Assembly (NCBI GenBank): GCA_029239605.1
Contig: JARBUO010000039.1
Location: forward strand, 1-43,851
Reading direction: 5' to 3'
DNA from: Bacillota bacterium
GTDB lineage: Bacteria > Bacillota > Clostridia > Peptostreptococcales > Anaerovoracaceae
Length of the DNA stretch: 43,851 nucleotides
Shown here: positions 1-9,247 of the stretch, piece by piece
How the letters are laid out: the number at the start of each line of letters is the position of its first letter
Numbering within the stretch: position 1 is the stretch's first letter
Notes under the pieces: model-generated
Seen by the model: only the letters and a program-made list of their open reading frames with translations
Database searches by the model: none
Told to the model about the DNA's origin: nothing
Program-made: the position numbers and the translations under genes

Positions 1-448
<448 letters not shown>

Positions 449-495
449 CTATTTTTTAATCCTATCTTTTGATTTTCGTTTTACGGCTGTGCCGC

Positions 496-1089
496 TTATT
501 CCGCTACCTTAACCATAGCAGGTCTGATTACTTTTTTATTCAGCAGATACCCCTTTTGCAATACCTGTGTGACGTTCCCGCTTTCATGTTCGCCGGAGCT
601 TTCCATAATTACCGCATGATGAAAGTTGGGATCAAATGGCTCCCCTTCGGGAGTCATTTCTTCGACGCCGCTCTTCTCCAGTACCCCTTTGAACTGTTTG
701 AAAATCATGTTCATACCTTCCGAAAAGCTGTCGCTGCTGCCCTCGCTATGTTCCAGAGCTCTTTCAAAATTATCTATTACATCAAGCAAATCTACTACGA
801 TCTTCTCGTTAGCATATGCATAAATGTCGCTCTTCTCTTTTTCCACTCTTTTTCTGAAATTTTGGAAATCGGCAGCAAGTCTAAGATAACGTGTGTTTAA
901 TTCCTCATCTTCCTTGTTTTGCTCCTCATTTCCGGTTTTATTCCCCCCTGGATTCGCTTCGTCAGCTTCCGCAGAACCGGCCGAATCATTCTGGTCGAAA
1001 GCTTCCGTGTCCATGGTCTCTTTAGAAGGTTCTGAACCGGGTTTTCTTTCGAATCCTGCCGTATCCTCAGGCGCTTTCTTCTTACTCAT
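496..1089 (-). CDS. grpE: Nucleotide exchange factor GrpE
   Basis: GrpE releases ADP from DnaK. The 197-residue protein has an acidic, low-complexity N-terminus (about residues 1-60), a predicted long coiled coil containing RYLRLAADFQNFRKRVEKE, and a C-terminal beta domain with GEPFDPNFHHAVI and KGYLLNKKVIRPAMVKV, all typical of the family. The ATG is preceded by GGAGGA lying inside the 3' end of hrcA. The two genes overlap by 8 bp, which suggests translational coupling. Length is normal for Firmicutes GrpE. No oddity was seen. Confidence 0.97.
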   Translation of the reverse strand: MSKKKAPEDTAGFERKPGSEPSKETMDTEAFDQNDSAGSAEADEANPGGNKTGNEEQNKEDEELNTRYLRLAADFQNFRKRVEKEKSDIYAYANEKIVVDLLDVIDNFERALEHSEGSSDSFSEGMNMIFKQFKGVLEKSGVEEMTPEGEPFDPNFHHAVIMESSGEHESGNVTQVLQKGYLLNKKVIRPAMVKVAE

Positions 1090-2128
1090 CTTCTTTGTCT
1101 CCTCCCGTTAGTTTAAAAGTTTGGCTAATATTGTCTGTAATATATTGAATGATTGAGGTAACCTCGTCATACTTCATTCGTGTCGGGCCGATTACACCCA
1201 GTTTACCCACCAGTTTTCCATTGATATGATAGGTAGCAGTGATCAGACTGCAATCCCTCATATAGTCCTCTTTATTTTCATTTCCGATGGTAATAATCAT
1301 TCCATTGTCACGGTTGATCAAAACATCGGTAAAGTGTTTTTTCTGATGGATCATCTCAAGGAATACTTTGGCTTTTTCGATGTCATTGTATTCCGGAATC
1401 GAGAAGATGTTTGTCAGACCATCCATGAAAAGCTCCACATTCAGCATGTTTTCCAGCGTATTAATGAAGTTGGGGCGGATTGTTTCCATCAGTTTTCCCA
1501 TGGATTCAATGTCGCTTTCAAAATTCTTGATGATATCAAGGGTAAGGATATCACTCAAGGTCTTCCCTTTATAATTGTAGGTCATCACCTTTGACAGCAG
1601 GCTGAGATGCTCCTCTGAATAAGGATTGCTCAGCTTGATGGCCGTATTGGAAACCTTACCGCTCTCCGTTACAATCATAAGCACAACAGTGCGTTCATCC
1701 ACCGGCAGGAAATTGATATATTTTAGCTGATTGACTTCCTGATTTGGGGTAATGGCAAAGGAAGTCAGATTCGTAAGTTCAGACAGCAGGCTTGCCGCAT
1801 GCTGTATGGTCTTTTCCAGCTCAGTTACATTCTTCGTTAACTTTTCGGCGATGATCTTCTTTTCTTCTTCCGGAAGCTCATACTGTTTCATCAAATTGTT
1901 GACATACAGGCGATACGCCTTATCAGAAGGAACTCTTCCAGCCGACGTATGCGGGTGTGTCAGGAATCCCATCTCTTCCAGATCGGACATTTCATTCCGA
2001 ATTGTAGCCGGGCTGATACCCATGTCATATTTCTTTGAAAGCGTTCGTGATCCGATGGGTTCAGCAGAACGGATAAAGTCTCCCACGATCGCTTGCAGTA
2101 TTCTCAATTTTCTTTCTGACAAATCCAT
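1082..2128 (-). CDS. hrcA: Heat-inducible transcription repressor HrcA
   Basis: HrcA represses class I heat-shock operons by binding CIRCE, and its activity depends on GroE chaperones in studied Firmicutes. The 348-residue protein starts with a winged-helix domain (about residues 1-75, containing RKLRILQAIVGDFI and SPATIRNEMSDLEEMGFL). A dimerisation/GAF-like region follows, and the C-terminus has LGVIGPTRMKYDEVTSII. Length matches the family. It is the first gene of hrcA-grpE-dnaK and overlaps grpE by 8 bp. A perfect CIRCE element and a promoter lie immediately upstream, so it is very likely autoregulated. Confidence 0.97.
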   Translation of the reverse strand: MDLSERKLRILQAIVGDFIRSAEPIGSRTLSKKYDMGISPATIRNEMSDLEEMGFLTHPHTSAGRVPSDKAYRLYVNNLMKQYELPEEEKKIIAEKLTKNVTELEKTIQHAASLLSELTNLTSFAITPNQEVNQLKYINFLPVDERTVVLMIVTESGKVSNTAIKLSNPYSEEHLSLLSKVMTYNYKGKTLSDILTLDIIKNFESDIESMGKLMETIRPNFINTLENMLNVELFMDGLTNIFSIPEYNDIEKAKVFLEMIHQKKHFTDVLINRDNGMIITIGNENKEDYMRDCSLITATYHINGKLVGKLGVIGPTRMKYDEVTSIIQYITDNISQTFKLTGGDKEDE

Positions 2129-2177
2129 CTTTTATCACCGCATTTCAATAATTTCTATAACGTGTTTTCTCAACTTG

Positions 2178-2204
2178 TTAGCACTCGATACAAGTGAGTG
2201 CTAA
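2178..2204. promoter_or_regulatory. CIRCE operator (HrcA binding site)
   Basis: TTAGCACTC (2178-2186), a 9-bp spacer and GAGTGCTAA (2196-2204) match the CIRCE consensus at every arm position. The site lies about 50 bp upstream of the hrcA start and downstream of the predicted promoter, where HrcA would block transcription and could also affect the transcript 5' end. Confidence 0.96.
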
Positions 2205-2215
2205 TGCTTAGTTTT

Positions 2216-2244
2216 AATTTAACACTGTTGAACTTTAATGTCAA
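2216..2244 (-). promoter_or_regulatory. Predicted sigma-A promoter of hrcA-grpE-dnaK
   Basis: On the minus strand a perfect -35 TTGACA (2244-2239) is separated by 17 bp from TAAATT (2221-2216). The predicted start site falls just ahead of CIRCE, the usual layout for HrcA-controlled operons. Confidence 0.75.
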
Positions 2245-2251
2245 CAGTGTT
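2221..2251. repeat. Perfect 11-bp inverted repeat overlapping the hrcA promoter
   Basis: AACACTGTTGA (2221-2231) and TCAACAGTGTT (2241-2251) are perfect complements around a 9-bp centre. The dyad covers the -35 and the spacer of the hrcA promoter and is separate from CIRCE. It has no T-run on the minus side, so it is not a good terminator for the upstream ZIP gene. A second operator is possible but not demonstrated. Confidence 0.7.
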
Positions 2252-2359
2252 TTATAAAATAATGCAATATTTTTGGTAATTTCTGCTTTCAAATGATGCG
2301 CCGCAACCCCTCTGGATTCCCGGTAGCCTTTTCATGCAAAAGCAAATGTGGTATGGGAA

Positions 2360-3157
2360 CTATCCGAGTGCCACATCAAGAATCATCATTACAAGGAAAC
2401 CCAGCATTACGCCAAAGGTTCCTTTATGAGAATGTTCGCCAAGGCACGCTTCCGGAATCAATTCCTCTACTACAACGTAGATCATCGCTCCGGCAGCCAT
2501 GGCCAGGAGCCAAGGCATAATGCCCACGATGGATCCGACCAGAAGTACGCCCGCTACCCCGGCAATGGGCTCCACGATACCGGATGCAGCTCCGTATAGA
2601 AACGCCTTTGTTCTGGAGAGCCCTTCCTGTCTTAACGGAAGCGAGATTGCAGCCCCTTCCGGGAAATTTTGTAGCCCGATTCCCACGGCAAGAACAATGG
2701 CAGATGCAATGGTAACCGTAGAATTGCCCTGGGCTGCCATACCAAAGGTGAGTCCCACTGCCAGCCCCTCAGGAATATTGTGAAGCGTTACAGCGAGAAC
2801 CAGCAGCGTCGTTCTCTTCCAGCTGGACTGAAGCCCTTCCGGCGTCTTGCTTTCAAGGTGCAAATGGGGCAGCAGGCGGTCCAGCAGGAGCAGAAAAATT
2901 CCTCCTAATACAAAGCCGCCCGCAGCGGGAATCCACCCGATCTTTCCCTGCTCCTCTGCCATCTCAATGGCAGGAATAAGCAGAGACCAGACAGAAGCTG
3001 CAATCATGACGCCCCCTGCAAAGCCCAAAAACAATCTGCGGACGTCTGCGGACATCTCTCTGCGGAAGAAAAACACAACTGCTGCGCCAAGTGCTGTCAT
3101 TAAAAATGTCCCCCCGGTTCCAAGAAGCGCCAATAAAACCGGATTTAAATCTGTCAT
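2360..3157 (-). CDS. ZIP family divalent metal transporter (ZupT/GufA-like)
   Basis: This 265-residue integral membrane protein is predicted to import zinc or another divalent metal. It has about eight hydrophobic segments and the two ZIP metal-site helices, seen as LHNIPEGLAVGL and LQNFPEGAAISL, plus a C-terminal VVEELIPE. Family knowledge supports metal uptake into the cytoplasm, but the substrate cannot be read from sequence. The ATG at 3157 has upstream GGAGG. It is divergent from the cytidylate-kinase-like gene, and a perfect AT-rich dyad lies 24 bp upstream of the start. It is one of the genes separating hemW from hrcA. Confidence 0.93.
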   Translation of the reverse strand: MTDLNPVLLALLGTGGTFLMTALGAAVVFFFRREMSADVRRLFLGFAGGVMIAASVWSLLIPAIEMAEEQGKIGWIPAAGGFVLGGIFLLLLDRLLPHLHLESKTPEGLQSSWKRTTLLVLAVTLHNIPEGLAVGLTFGMAAQGNSTVTIASAIVLAVGIGLQNFPEGAAISLPLRQEGLSRTKAFLYGAASGIVEPIAGVAGVLLVGSIVGIMPWLLAMAAGAMIYVVVEELIPEACLGEHSHKGTFGVMLGFLVMMILDVALG

Positions 3158-3180
3158 AAAAACCTCCGTAATTTTTGCTC

Positions 3181-3195
3181 AATCAAAGTTTGATT
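3181..3195. promoter_or_regulatory. Perfect 7-1-7 dyad upstream of the ZIP gene
   Basis: AATCAAA-G-TTTGATT lies between the divergent ZIP and kinase-like genes, close to the ZIP start. It could be an operator for a metal or other regulator, but no regulator family is recognised from it and AT-rich dyads arise by chance. Confidence 0.35.
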
Positions 3196-3314
3196 ATAAA
3201 AATTCATTGTTGAATTTACATTTATATTATGAAACATATTTTTATATTTACCATATGTGATATAATTTTAAACATAGAAGTTCCAGTGATACTTATCATG
3301 AAAGGAGTTGTGCA

Positions 3315-3971
3315 ATGAACAATAAGATCGTTATAACCATTGCGAGGCAATTCGGCAGCGGAGGCAGAGAAATCGGCGAAATGCTCGCGGAAAAGATGAA
3401 GATTCCATTTTATGATAAGGCCTTGATCCATTTGGCTTCCAAGGAAAGCGGAATCGATGAAGACTTATTTGCCTTAGCTGATGAAAATGCTGTGCAGAGT
3501 TTTTGGTCAGCGACCACTGGTGCAACTGGAATATATGGTAGCAGGCTCCCCGTTTTTAACGAGATCCCTATGAACGATAAGCTCTTTATTATCCAGTCCA
3601 GTACGATTAAAAAACTTGCAGAAGCGAGCTCCTGCGTTATTGTGGGCAGGTGTGCCGATTATATTCTTCGAAGCGATCCCGGTGCTCTATCTGTCTTTAT
3701 ACACGCTGAAGAGAAGGATAAAATAAACAGAATCATTCATTCTTATGGTGTACCGGAAAAAGAGGCGAAAGAGATTATGAACAAGACAGATAAAAAACGT
3801 GCTTCTTACTACAACTATTATTCCGGAGAAAAATGGGGCCGCGCAGATAATTACGATCTCTCCGTGAATACCTCTGCCATTGGGATAGAAGGCGCAGTCA
3901 GCCTGATTATAAAATTTGCCGAAATAAAGTTCGGGGAAACACCACAGTCCATTGATACAATCCATTCATAA
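3315..3971 (+). CDS. Cytidylate kinase-like family protein
   Basis: This 218-residue P-loop protein starts with ITIARQFGSGGREIGEMLA, the phosphate-binding loop variant of the cytidylate-kinase-like family found widely in Clostridia and often unlinked to true cmk. Other family marks are YDKALIHLASKESG (substrate/lid region), VIVGRCADYIL (NMP-binding core) and DKKRASYYNYYSGEKWG near the C-terminus. Family knowledge suggests phosphoryl transfer, but the physiological substrate is unknown. The ATG follows AAAGGAG. A TATAAT-like -10 is near 3260. Its last 65 bp overlap the convergent acyltransferase gene. Confidence 0.9.
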   Translation: MNNKIVITIARQFGSGGREIGEMLAEKMKIPFYDKALIHLASKESGIDEDLFALADENAVQSFWSATTGATGIYGSRLPVFNEIPMNDKLFIIQSSTIKKLAEASSCVIVGRCADYILRSDPGALSVFIHAEEKDKINRIIHSYGVPEKEAKEIMNKTDKKRASYYNYYSGEKWGRADNYDLSVNTSAIGIEGAVSLIIKFAEIKFGETPQSIDTIHS

Positions 3972-4923
3972 TATGATGATATAAGGCTGCAGTAAACGGT
4001 CTGGAAAAGAGCCAAACCGACAGAACAGCCAAAACGGCTAGTAGCAAAAACGAGACACCATCATCAAAAGGAAATCCAAACGCCTTCACAAAATATCGAA
4101 TTACAATATGCAGTACATAAACCGTCATGGTGTTTTGCCCAATCACTACCAAAAATGTCTTTTTTCGGGGCAGCAGGTTGATAAATATCATGATCCATGC
4201 AATAGAGACTGCCGAGAGCAGCAGCCGAACTGCCATTCCTTCAAGGTTTCCAAGGCCGGTTGCCCCATAAGAGTTCTTCATATGAAACGCTGCCAGCGGA
4301 ACCACTTCCAGCATTGATAGCGCTGCAGCAAGAGAAAGCAGCAGCACCAGAAGCAGGAAGGACGCAGTTTTCGGAACTCTTCGTATTTGCTCAATCCATT
4401 CTGATTTAAAATAGTAACCCATAAGAAAAAACGGAAGAAAGGCCAGCGTTCGCCCTATCGATAATGTTGAATTAAACAATGGAATGAATCCTGCCGTCAG
4501 GGAGATTAAAAAGCTGATTGGCAGGATATTTTTAATTCTGACAAGATTTATGAGGAAATATCGATAGAAAAACAGCGTCAGCAGATACCAAAGCGCCATT
4601 GTCGGCAGCGTCAGATCGAAATTTGCCGTTCCAAAAATAAGAGATCGGATCCCGTACATAAGCGGCATTAGAATCAGATAGGGATACAGGAAGGTCTTGA
4701 AGGCAGTATCCCTGCATTTTTGCGGATTTCCGGAAAAATAACCGGAAATAAAAAAGAATGCCTGCATGATATACGAAAATGAGGTGATGTAGATCATCCC
4801 CCCGAGATTATCCGCATCAAAAGCAGTGCTTGCCCTGAAATAATGGGCAAGCACCACTGAAAAAATCAAGATTGCCTTTATATTGTCGAAAAGGTAATTT
4901 CTATTGCCTAGGTTCTCAGTCAA
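3907..4923 (-). CDS. Membrane acyltransferase (acyltransferase-3 / fucose-4-O-acetylase-like)
   Basis: This 338-residue protein has about ten predicted membrane segments. Near the N-terminus, RNYLFDNIKAILIFSVVLAHYF carries the conserved histidine used by acyltransferase-3 enzymes to O-acylate extracytoplasmic sugars or other small molecules. FFFISGYFSG and the C-terminal VYVLHIVIRYFVKAFGF segment also fit the family. The acceptor cannot be predicted, and no glycan-biosynthesis cluster is nearby. The 3' end runs 65 bp into the convergent kinase-like gene, so the two transcripts would be antisense over that stretch. Confidence 0.88.
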   Translation of the reverse strand: MTENLGNRNYLFDNIKAILIFSVVLAHYFRASTAFDADNLGGMIYITSFSYIMQAFFFISGYFSGNPQKCRDTAFKTFLYPYLILMPLMYGIRSLIFGTANFDLTLPTMALWYLLTLFFYRYFLINLVRIKNILPISFLISLTAGFIPLFNSTLSIGRTLAFLPFFLMGYYFKSEWIEQIRRVPKTASFLLLVLLLSLAAALSMLEVVPLAAFHMKNSYGATGLGNLEGMAVRLLLSAVSIAWIMIFINLLPRKKTFLVVIGQNTMTVYVLHIVIRYFVKAFGFPFDDGVSFLLLAVLAVLSVWLFSRPFTAALYHHIMNGLYQWTVVFPRTLFRQIL

Positions 4924-5070
4924 TTTATATATTTTCCTTTTTATCGTCTGTCTCCCATCAGCCGCTGCCGAAATGGGTATCTATACGGTGATGTTTTTTT
5001 TAACTTGTCACTCAATATTTTATTGTAAATCCAAAGCAAGTTCAAGTTTAATTTAACCACATGATTCATT

Positions 5071-6564
5071 TTATTCTTTCGCCCATCCAAAGGAGGTGGA
5101 AACCGCCTTTTTCCATCCTCTCAGCAATTCGGTTCTCTTCTCTGACTCCATTTCGGGCAAAAACGTCCTTTCAACCTGCCAGTTTTCCAAAACATCCTCT
5201 TTGTTCTTCCAATACCCTGTGGCAATCCCCGCGAGATAAGCAGCACCCAGGGAAGTTGTTTCAATGGTTACCGGCCGTTTCACCGGCACATCCATCAAAT
5301 CGGATTGAAATTGCATGAGAAAATCATTGGCGCAGGCTCCGCCGTCTACTTTCAAAGCTGCAAGCTTTATCCCGGAATCCTCTTCCATGGCCTTTAAGAC
5401 GTCGTAGGATTGGTATGCCAAAGATTCCAGAGTGGCTCTTACAAGGTGGAACTTATTCGCACCTCTTGTCAGTCCAACGATGGTCCCTCTTGCGTAAGGG
5501 TCCCAATACGGTGCGCCCAGCCCTACGAAGGCCGGAACGAGATATACACCGTTGGTATCCTCAACTTTTCTTGCCATCCACTCAGAATCTGACGAATGCT
5601 CTATGAGTTTCAACTCATCACGCAGCCACTGGATGGCAGCTCCTGCAACAAAGACTGAGCCCTCCAGTGCATAGTTTACCGTTCCGTCAAGCCCCCATGC
5701 AATGGTGGTCAGCAGCCCCTTCTGTGAAAGAATTGGTTCGGTTCCTGTATTCATCAACAGAAAGCAGCCCGTTCCATAGGTATTCTTTGCTTCCCCCTGT
5801 GCGAAGCACGTCTGACCGAACAATGCTGCCTGCTGGTCTCCCGCAGCCCCTGCAATGGGAAGTTCGCCGCCGAAAATGGTATGGTCTGTCATACCATAGA
5901 TATGGCTGGAGGGTTTGGGCTCCGGCAGCATGACAGCGGGTATTCCCAGCGTATCCAAAATTTCAGAATCCCATTGCAGCGTATGAATATTGAAAAGCAT
6001 TGTTCTCGACGCGTTGGAATAATCTGTAACATGGACTTTTCCGCCGGTAAGCTTCCAGATCAGCCAGGTTTCCACAGTCCCAAATAAAAGCTCTCCCCGC
6101 CGTGCCCGCTCCCCTGCTCCCTCTACGTGATCGAGAATCCACCTGATCTTCGTTCCGGAAAAATAAGCATCGATGGGCAGCCCCGTTTTATTTCGGAAGG
6201 ATTCAGACAGCCCCTTTTCTTTCAGACTGTCACAGTATTCGGCGGTACGCCTGCATTGCCACACAATGGCATTAGAGACCGGTTCCCCGGTCTCTTTATC
6301 CCAAACGATGGTCGTTTCTCTTTGATTGGTAATGCCGATGGCGCAGATGTTTTTATGACCTGCGTTGATCTTGTACATTGCCTCCTGTGCCACGCCAATC
6401 TGGGTGGACCAGATTTCCATAGCGTCATGCTCAACCCAGCCCGGTTTCGGATAGATCTGAGTGAACTCTTTCTGCGCAAGGCTTACGATTTCACCCTTCT
6501 TGTTGTATAGAATACACCGGGAACTCGTAGTTCCCTGGTCAAGTGCCATGATGTATTGATCCAT
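5071..6564 (-). CDS. glpK: Glycerol kinase
   Basis: GlpK phosphorylates glycerol to sn-glycerol 3-phosphate using ATP. The 497-residue protein begins [17 protein letters not shown], the FGGY phosphate-1 motif, and contains [35 protein letters not shown] and [15 protein letters not shown]. Length is standard. No glpF or glpD is adjacent, so glycerol uptake and oxidation must be encoded elsewhere. The ATG at 6564 is preceded by GGAA-type Shine-Dalgarno sequence. No riboswitch or operator was recognised upstream, and I did not see a convincing terminator downstream. Confidence 0.97.
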   Translation of the reverse strand: MDQYIMALDQGTTSSRCILYNKKGEIVSLAQKEFTQIYPKPGWVEHDAMEIWSTQIGVAQEAMYKINAGHKNICAIGITNQRETTIVWDKETGEPVSNAIVWQCRRTAEYCDSLKEKGLSESFRNKTGLPIDAYFSGTKIRWILDHVEGAGERARRGELLFGTVETWLIWKLTGGKVHVTDYSNASRTMLFNIHTLQWDSEILDTLGIPAVMLPEPKPSSHIYGMTDHTIFGGELPIAGAAGDQQAALFGQTCFAQGEAKNTYGTGCFLLMNTGTEPILSQKGLLTTIAWGLDGTVNYALEGSVFVAGAAIQWLRDELKLIEHSSDSEWMARKVEDTNGVYLVPAFVGLGAPYWDPYARGTIVGLTRGANKFHLVRATLESLAYQSYDVLKAMEEDSGIKLAALKVDGGACANDFLMQFQSDLMDVPVKRPVTIETTSLGAAYLAGIATGYWKNKEDVLENWQVERTFLPEMESEKRTELLRGWKKAVSTSFGWAKE

Positions 6565-6686
6565 ACAGTAAATTCCTTTCTTCCGTCACTACATCCGCAG
6601 TAAATCTGATTTAGTCTCTCAGAGGTCTGCGCACTGCCTGCCTTTTTCCCTCAGCTTCGTCATCCGATGCTGCTTCACCCTGAACC

Positions 6687-8102
6687 TCATTGAAATCCGT
6701 TGTCTGTTCCTGTGAATGCTGTTTCCGTCTTTTTTTCATCATCCAGTTCTTTTCCAAGGAAAGCCGGAAGCTCCATGCCCGCCTGATGGAACAGCTCATT
6801 CATTGGAGGAATGGACTTCATCATGCCGGAAAGGAAATTAGCTGTAGCAGTTTTCCCTTGTTCTCCTGCACCGTTGCTGTCCCAGACAGTGACTTTATCG
6901 ATCTTAATGTTCTTAATGGCATCAACCTGAATTCTGGTGAGATCTTCCAGTTTGTCTGCGATGATGAGCTTAACGGCTGCATCCGCATCCTGACCGGCAG
7001 CTTCTACAAGGAGTTTCATACCTTCTGCCTGCTTTGCCAGAATCTCTCTTGCACCACGGGCTTCCGCTTCCAGCTTTGCATAAATTGCATCCGCTTCACC
7101 GCGGGCTTTGCGTCTCATTACTTCAGCCTGAGCCTCTGCTTCGATTTCTGCTCTTTCCTTCATGATCTGGGCGTTAATCAAAACGTCTGCTGTCTGTGTC
7201 GCTTTTTCCAGCTGAGCACGTGTCTGCTCTGCTTCCTGCTGTGCAAGATAAGCCTCCTGCTTTGCTTTTGCAGCCTGAACAGCTTCGGCAGCGGTGGCCA
7301 TTTTCAGAGCTTCCGCTTCTTTTTCTCTTCTTCTTGCTTCCGACTGAGCCACCTCGATCTTGGCAGTATTTTCTCCGTCGATGGCGCTTGCATCCGCTGC
7401 AGCCACCTGGATACGCTGATCCTTATGGGCATTTGCCTGACCGATTTCACCGTCTCTGTTCTTCTCCGCCACGCTTTTCTTTGCATCATTGATTGCTTTC
7501 GCAGCAGCTTCTTTTCCGAGGGCTTCTATGTAGCCAGATTCATCATTGATATCCGTAATGTTAACGTTGATCAGCCGGAGACCAATTTTTTTCAATTCTA
7601 TTTCTACGTTATTGGAAACAGCAAGCAGGAATTTATCCCGATCCGTGTTGATTTCCTCAATGTCCATGGTTGCGATCACAAGTCTGAGCTGACCGAAGAT
7701 GATATCCTTTGCCAGTTCCTGAATTTCCTGCAGTCTCAACCCCAAAAGGCGTTCTGCCGCGTTCTGCATGACACCCGGTTCCGTTGAGATACCTACGGTA
7801 AATCTGGACGGTACATCAATACGGATATTTTGTTTGGACAGCGCCTGCGTCAGGTCTACACTGATGGATATTGGTGTCAGATCCATATACTGATAGGCCT
7901 GGATGACTGGGATAATGAAAGCCGCGCCTCCGTGAATACATCTTGCGCTCTTTGACTGGCCGTCCTTATCGTTGCCAACCTTACCGTAGATTACCATCAC
8001 TTTATCTGAAGGGCACTTTCTGTACCGCGACAGGATTAGAATAATGGTCGATAACAATACGACTGCAATGATACAAATGGCAATTAATACTTGAATGCTC
8101 AT
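6687..8102 (-). CDS. floT: Flotillin-like SPFH domain membrane scaffold protein
   Basis: Flotillins oligomerise on the inner face of the membrane and organise functional microdomains. This 471-residue protein has one N-terminal membrane segment (about residues 3-25) and an SPFH/PHB domain (about 30-200). A long Ala/Glu-rich coiled coil with repeated EAEA, AKAKQEA and EARGAREIL stretches (about 200-380) follows, then a short C-terminal tail with LSGMMKSIPP. This matches Bacillus YuaG/FloT. The ATG at 8102 has GGAGGA upstream. It follows an NfeD-type gene by 66 bp, the usual yuaF-yuaG partnership, so they are likely one operon. Confidence 0.93.
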   Translation of the reverse strand: MSIQVLIAICIIAVVLLSTIILILSRYRKCPSDKVMVIYGKVGNDKDGQSKSARCIHGGAAFIIPVIQAYQYMDLTPISISVDLTQALSKQNIRIDVPSRFTVGISTEPGVMQNAAERLLGLRLQEIQELAKDIIFGQLRLVIATMDIEEINTDRDKFLLAVSNNVEIELKKIGLRLINVNITDINDESGYIEALGKEAAAKAINDAKKSVAEKNRDGEIGQANAHKDQRIQVAAADASAIDGENTAKIEVAQSEARRREKEAEALKMATAAEAVQAAKAKQEAYLAQQEAEQTRAQLEKATQTADVLINAQIMKERAEIEAEAQAEVMRRKARGEADAIYAKLEAEARGAREILAKQAEGMKLLVEAAGQDADAAVKLIIADKLEDLTRIQVDAIKNIKIDKVTVWDSNGAGEQGKTATANFLSGMMKSIPPMNELFHQAGMELPAFLGKELDDEKKTETAFTGTDNGFQ

Positions 8103-8136
8103 ACTCTTACTTCCTCCTGATTTCTATTAATTTAAC

Positions 8137-8184
8137 ACTGTTATTTATTGGTCTTCTTCTACTGTTATTTATTGATCTTCTTCT
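8137..8184. repeat. 24-bp tandem duplication at the nfeD stop codon
   Basis: Positions 8137-8160 and 8161-8184 are adjacent copies differing at one base (G8151 versus A8175). The second copy holds the nfeD stop codon and its last codons. The first copy is a silent duplicate in the nfeD-floT gap, so it lengthens the intergenic region without altering the protein. Confidence 0.9.
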
Positions 8185-8828
8185 ACGATCAAAATATCGT
8201 TTCTGACATCGGTAACCCGAACCATATCGCCTGTGGGGAGCATTTTATCTCCCAGAGCCATTGCTGTACATTCTACATATCTTCCCTGTACCTGCAATGT
8301 AATTTTACCAGTACCAGCTCCCTCTGCAGGAATCGGGATATATACCCTGCCCGACTCACCGATTGCATTACGCAGATCCAATGTGCCGTTCGCTGTCAAT
8401 TTCTTAGAAGCATGCAGCAACCTTGCAGCCGCATACATCGCAACGAAGCCCATAGCAATCCCGATAATAACGCTGAGAAACACCGGCGTGCCCGAAGTTA
8501 CTCCCACAATGGAGCTCCACCCCATTACGGTCAGAAACGTAACAATGCCCTGAAGGGTAATCATGCTCATGATTGAAAAATCATGCGGATTCCCTCCGTC
8601 GCTTAAATGGCCGAGATCCCCCATATCGGAGGCATCTGCAATTTCGCCTATATCTGATCCCCCATGAAAATCGATACCCGAAGTATCGCTTGTATCGATT
8701 CCTCCGCCGCCTTCAAACCCCCCAAGCAGCGAAAGAACTGTTTGAATCACCATCACAAGCGTAGACGGTATCGCAATACAATATAAGATTCTTAATGCCT
8801 CATCCAATCCGTTCCACCATTCTGTCAT
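8169..8828 (-). CDS. NfeD-family membrane protein (flotillin partner, YuaF-like)
   Basis: NfeD proteins accompany flotillin/stomatin genes and carry a cytosolic OB-fold. This 219-residue protein has a first membrane helix (about residues 10-35), an unusual Gly/Asp/Ser-rich stretch (about 37-75, with GGFEGGGG and repeated SDT/ASDMGD motifs), two more helices (about 85-135), and a C-terminal OB-like domain (about 145-219) with GRVYIPIPAEGAGTGKI and RVTDVRNDILIVEE. The start has GGAGGAG upstream. It is the first gene of the probable nfeD-floT operon. The acidic glycine-rich segment is not something I can assign to a function. Confidence 0.85.
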   Translation of the reverse strand: MTEWWNGLDEALRILYCIAIPSTLVMVIQTVLSLLGGFEGGGGIDTSDTSGIDFHGGSDIGEIADASDMGDLGHLSDGGNPHDFSIMSMITLQGIVTFLTVMGWSSIVGVTSGTPVFLSVIIGIAMGFVAMYAAARLLHASKKLTANGTLDLRNAIGESGRVYIPIPAEGAGTGKITLQVQGRYVECTAMALGDKMLPTGDMVRVTDVRNDILIVEEDQ

Positions 8829-9063
8829 ATCATCTCCTCCTTTGCCTTTTGATTCTTCGTGATCGGAACTCAGTCACCCTTGCAAATTTATTTACTGCGC
8901 TCATCATATCAACCTCGCAAACCGTTGCCGGTTTGCTTTACAACAAACAATGAATGCATCCGAGACAAAAGCCCCTGCTTTTGTTTCATTTCACTGTGTT
9001 CATTATATCACATTTTTACCACATATCGACAGGAAAGCGAAAGATTATGATGGTAAATCTTAT
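8829..9063 (-). other. Long hairpin-bearing 5' leader of the nfeD-floT operon
   Basis: From the predicted promoter to the nfeD start is roughly 235 nt without a gene. On the minus strand it contains two perfect 8-bp hairpins. One is ACAAAAGC/GCTTTTGT with a 4-nt loop (8965-8984), and the other is GCAAACCG/CGGTTTGC with a GCAA tetraloop (8917-8936). Neither is followed by a T-run, so they are not simple terminators. No known riboswitch class was recognised. Confidence 0.5.
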
Positions 9064-9071
9064 TTACCTTT

Positions 9072-9099
9072 ATTATAACATTCGTCAAAACGTTGTCAA
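9072..9099 (-). promoter_or_regulatory. Predicted sigma-A promoter of nfeD-floT
   Basis: On the minus strand TTGACA (9099-9094) and TATAAT (9077-9072) are perfect hexamers separated by 16 bp. This is the best promoter candidate between the divergent nfeD and XRE genes. It differs from the extracytoplasmic-stress promoter type known for Bacillus yuaF. Confidence 0.7.
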
Positions 9100-9247
9100 T
9101 GATTATAATTGATTATTTCTGTTGATTTTAATAAATATCCTTGATAATATAGAGTAAATTATACTTACATCCAATTACACTAAAAATCATATATTCCATA
9201 TCATATACTTGGAAGGATAGATCATACGATTTTATTAAAGGTAGATT

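Noticed and set aside
6690-7787. Long open frame of 365 codons on the plus strand
   Set aside because: It is the antisense shadow of the Ala/Glu-rich flotillin gene. It has no recognisable family and no ribosome-binding site.
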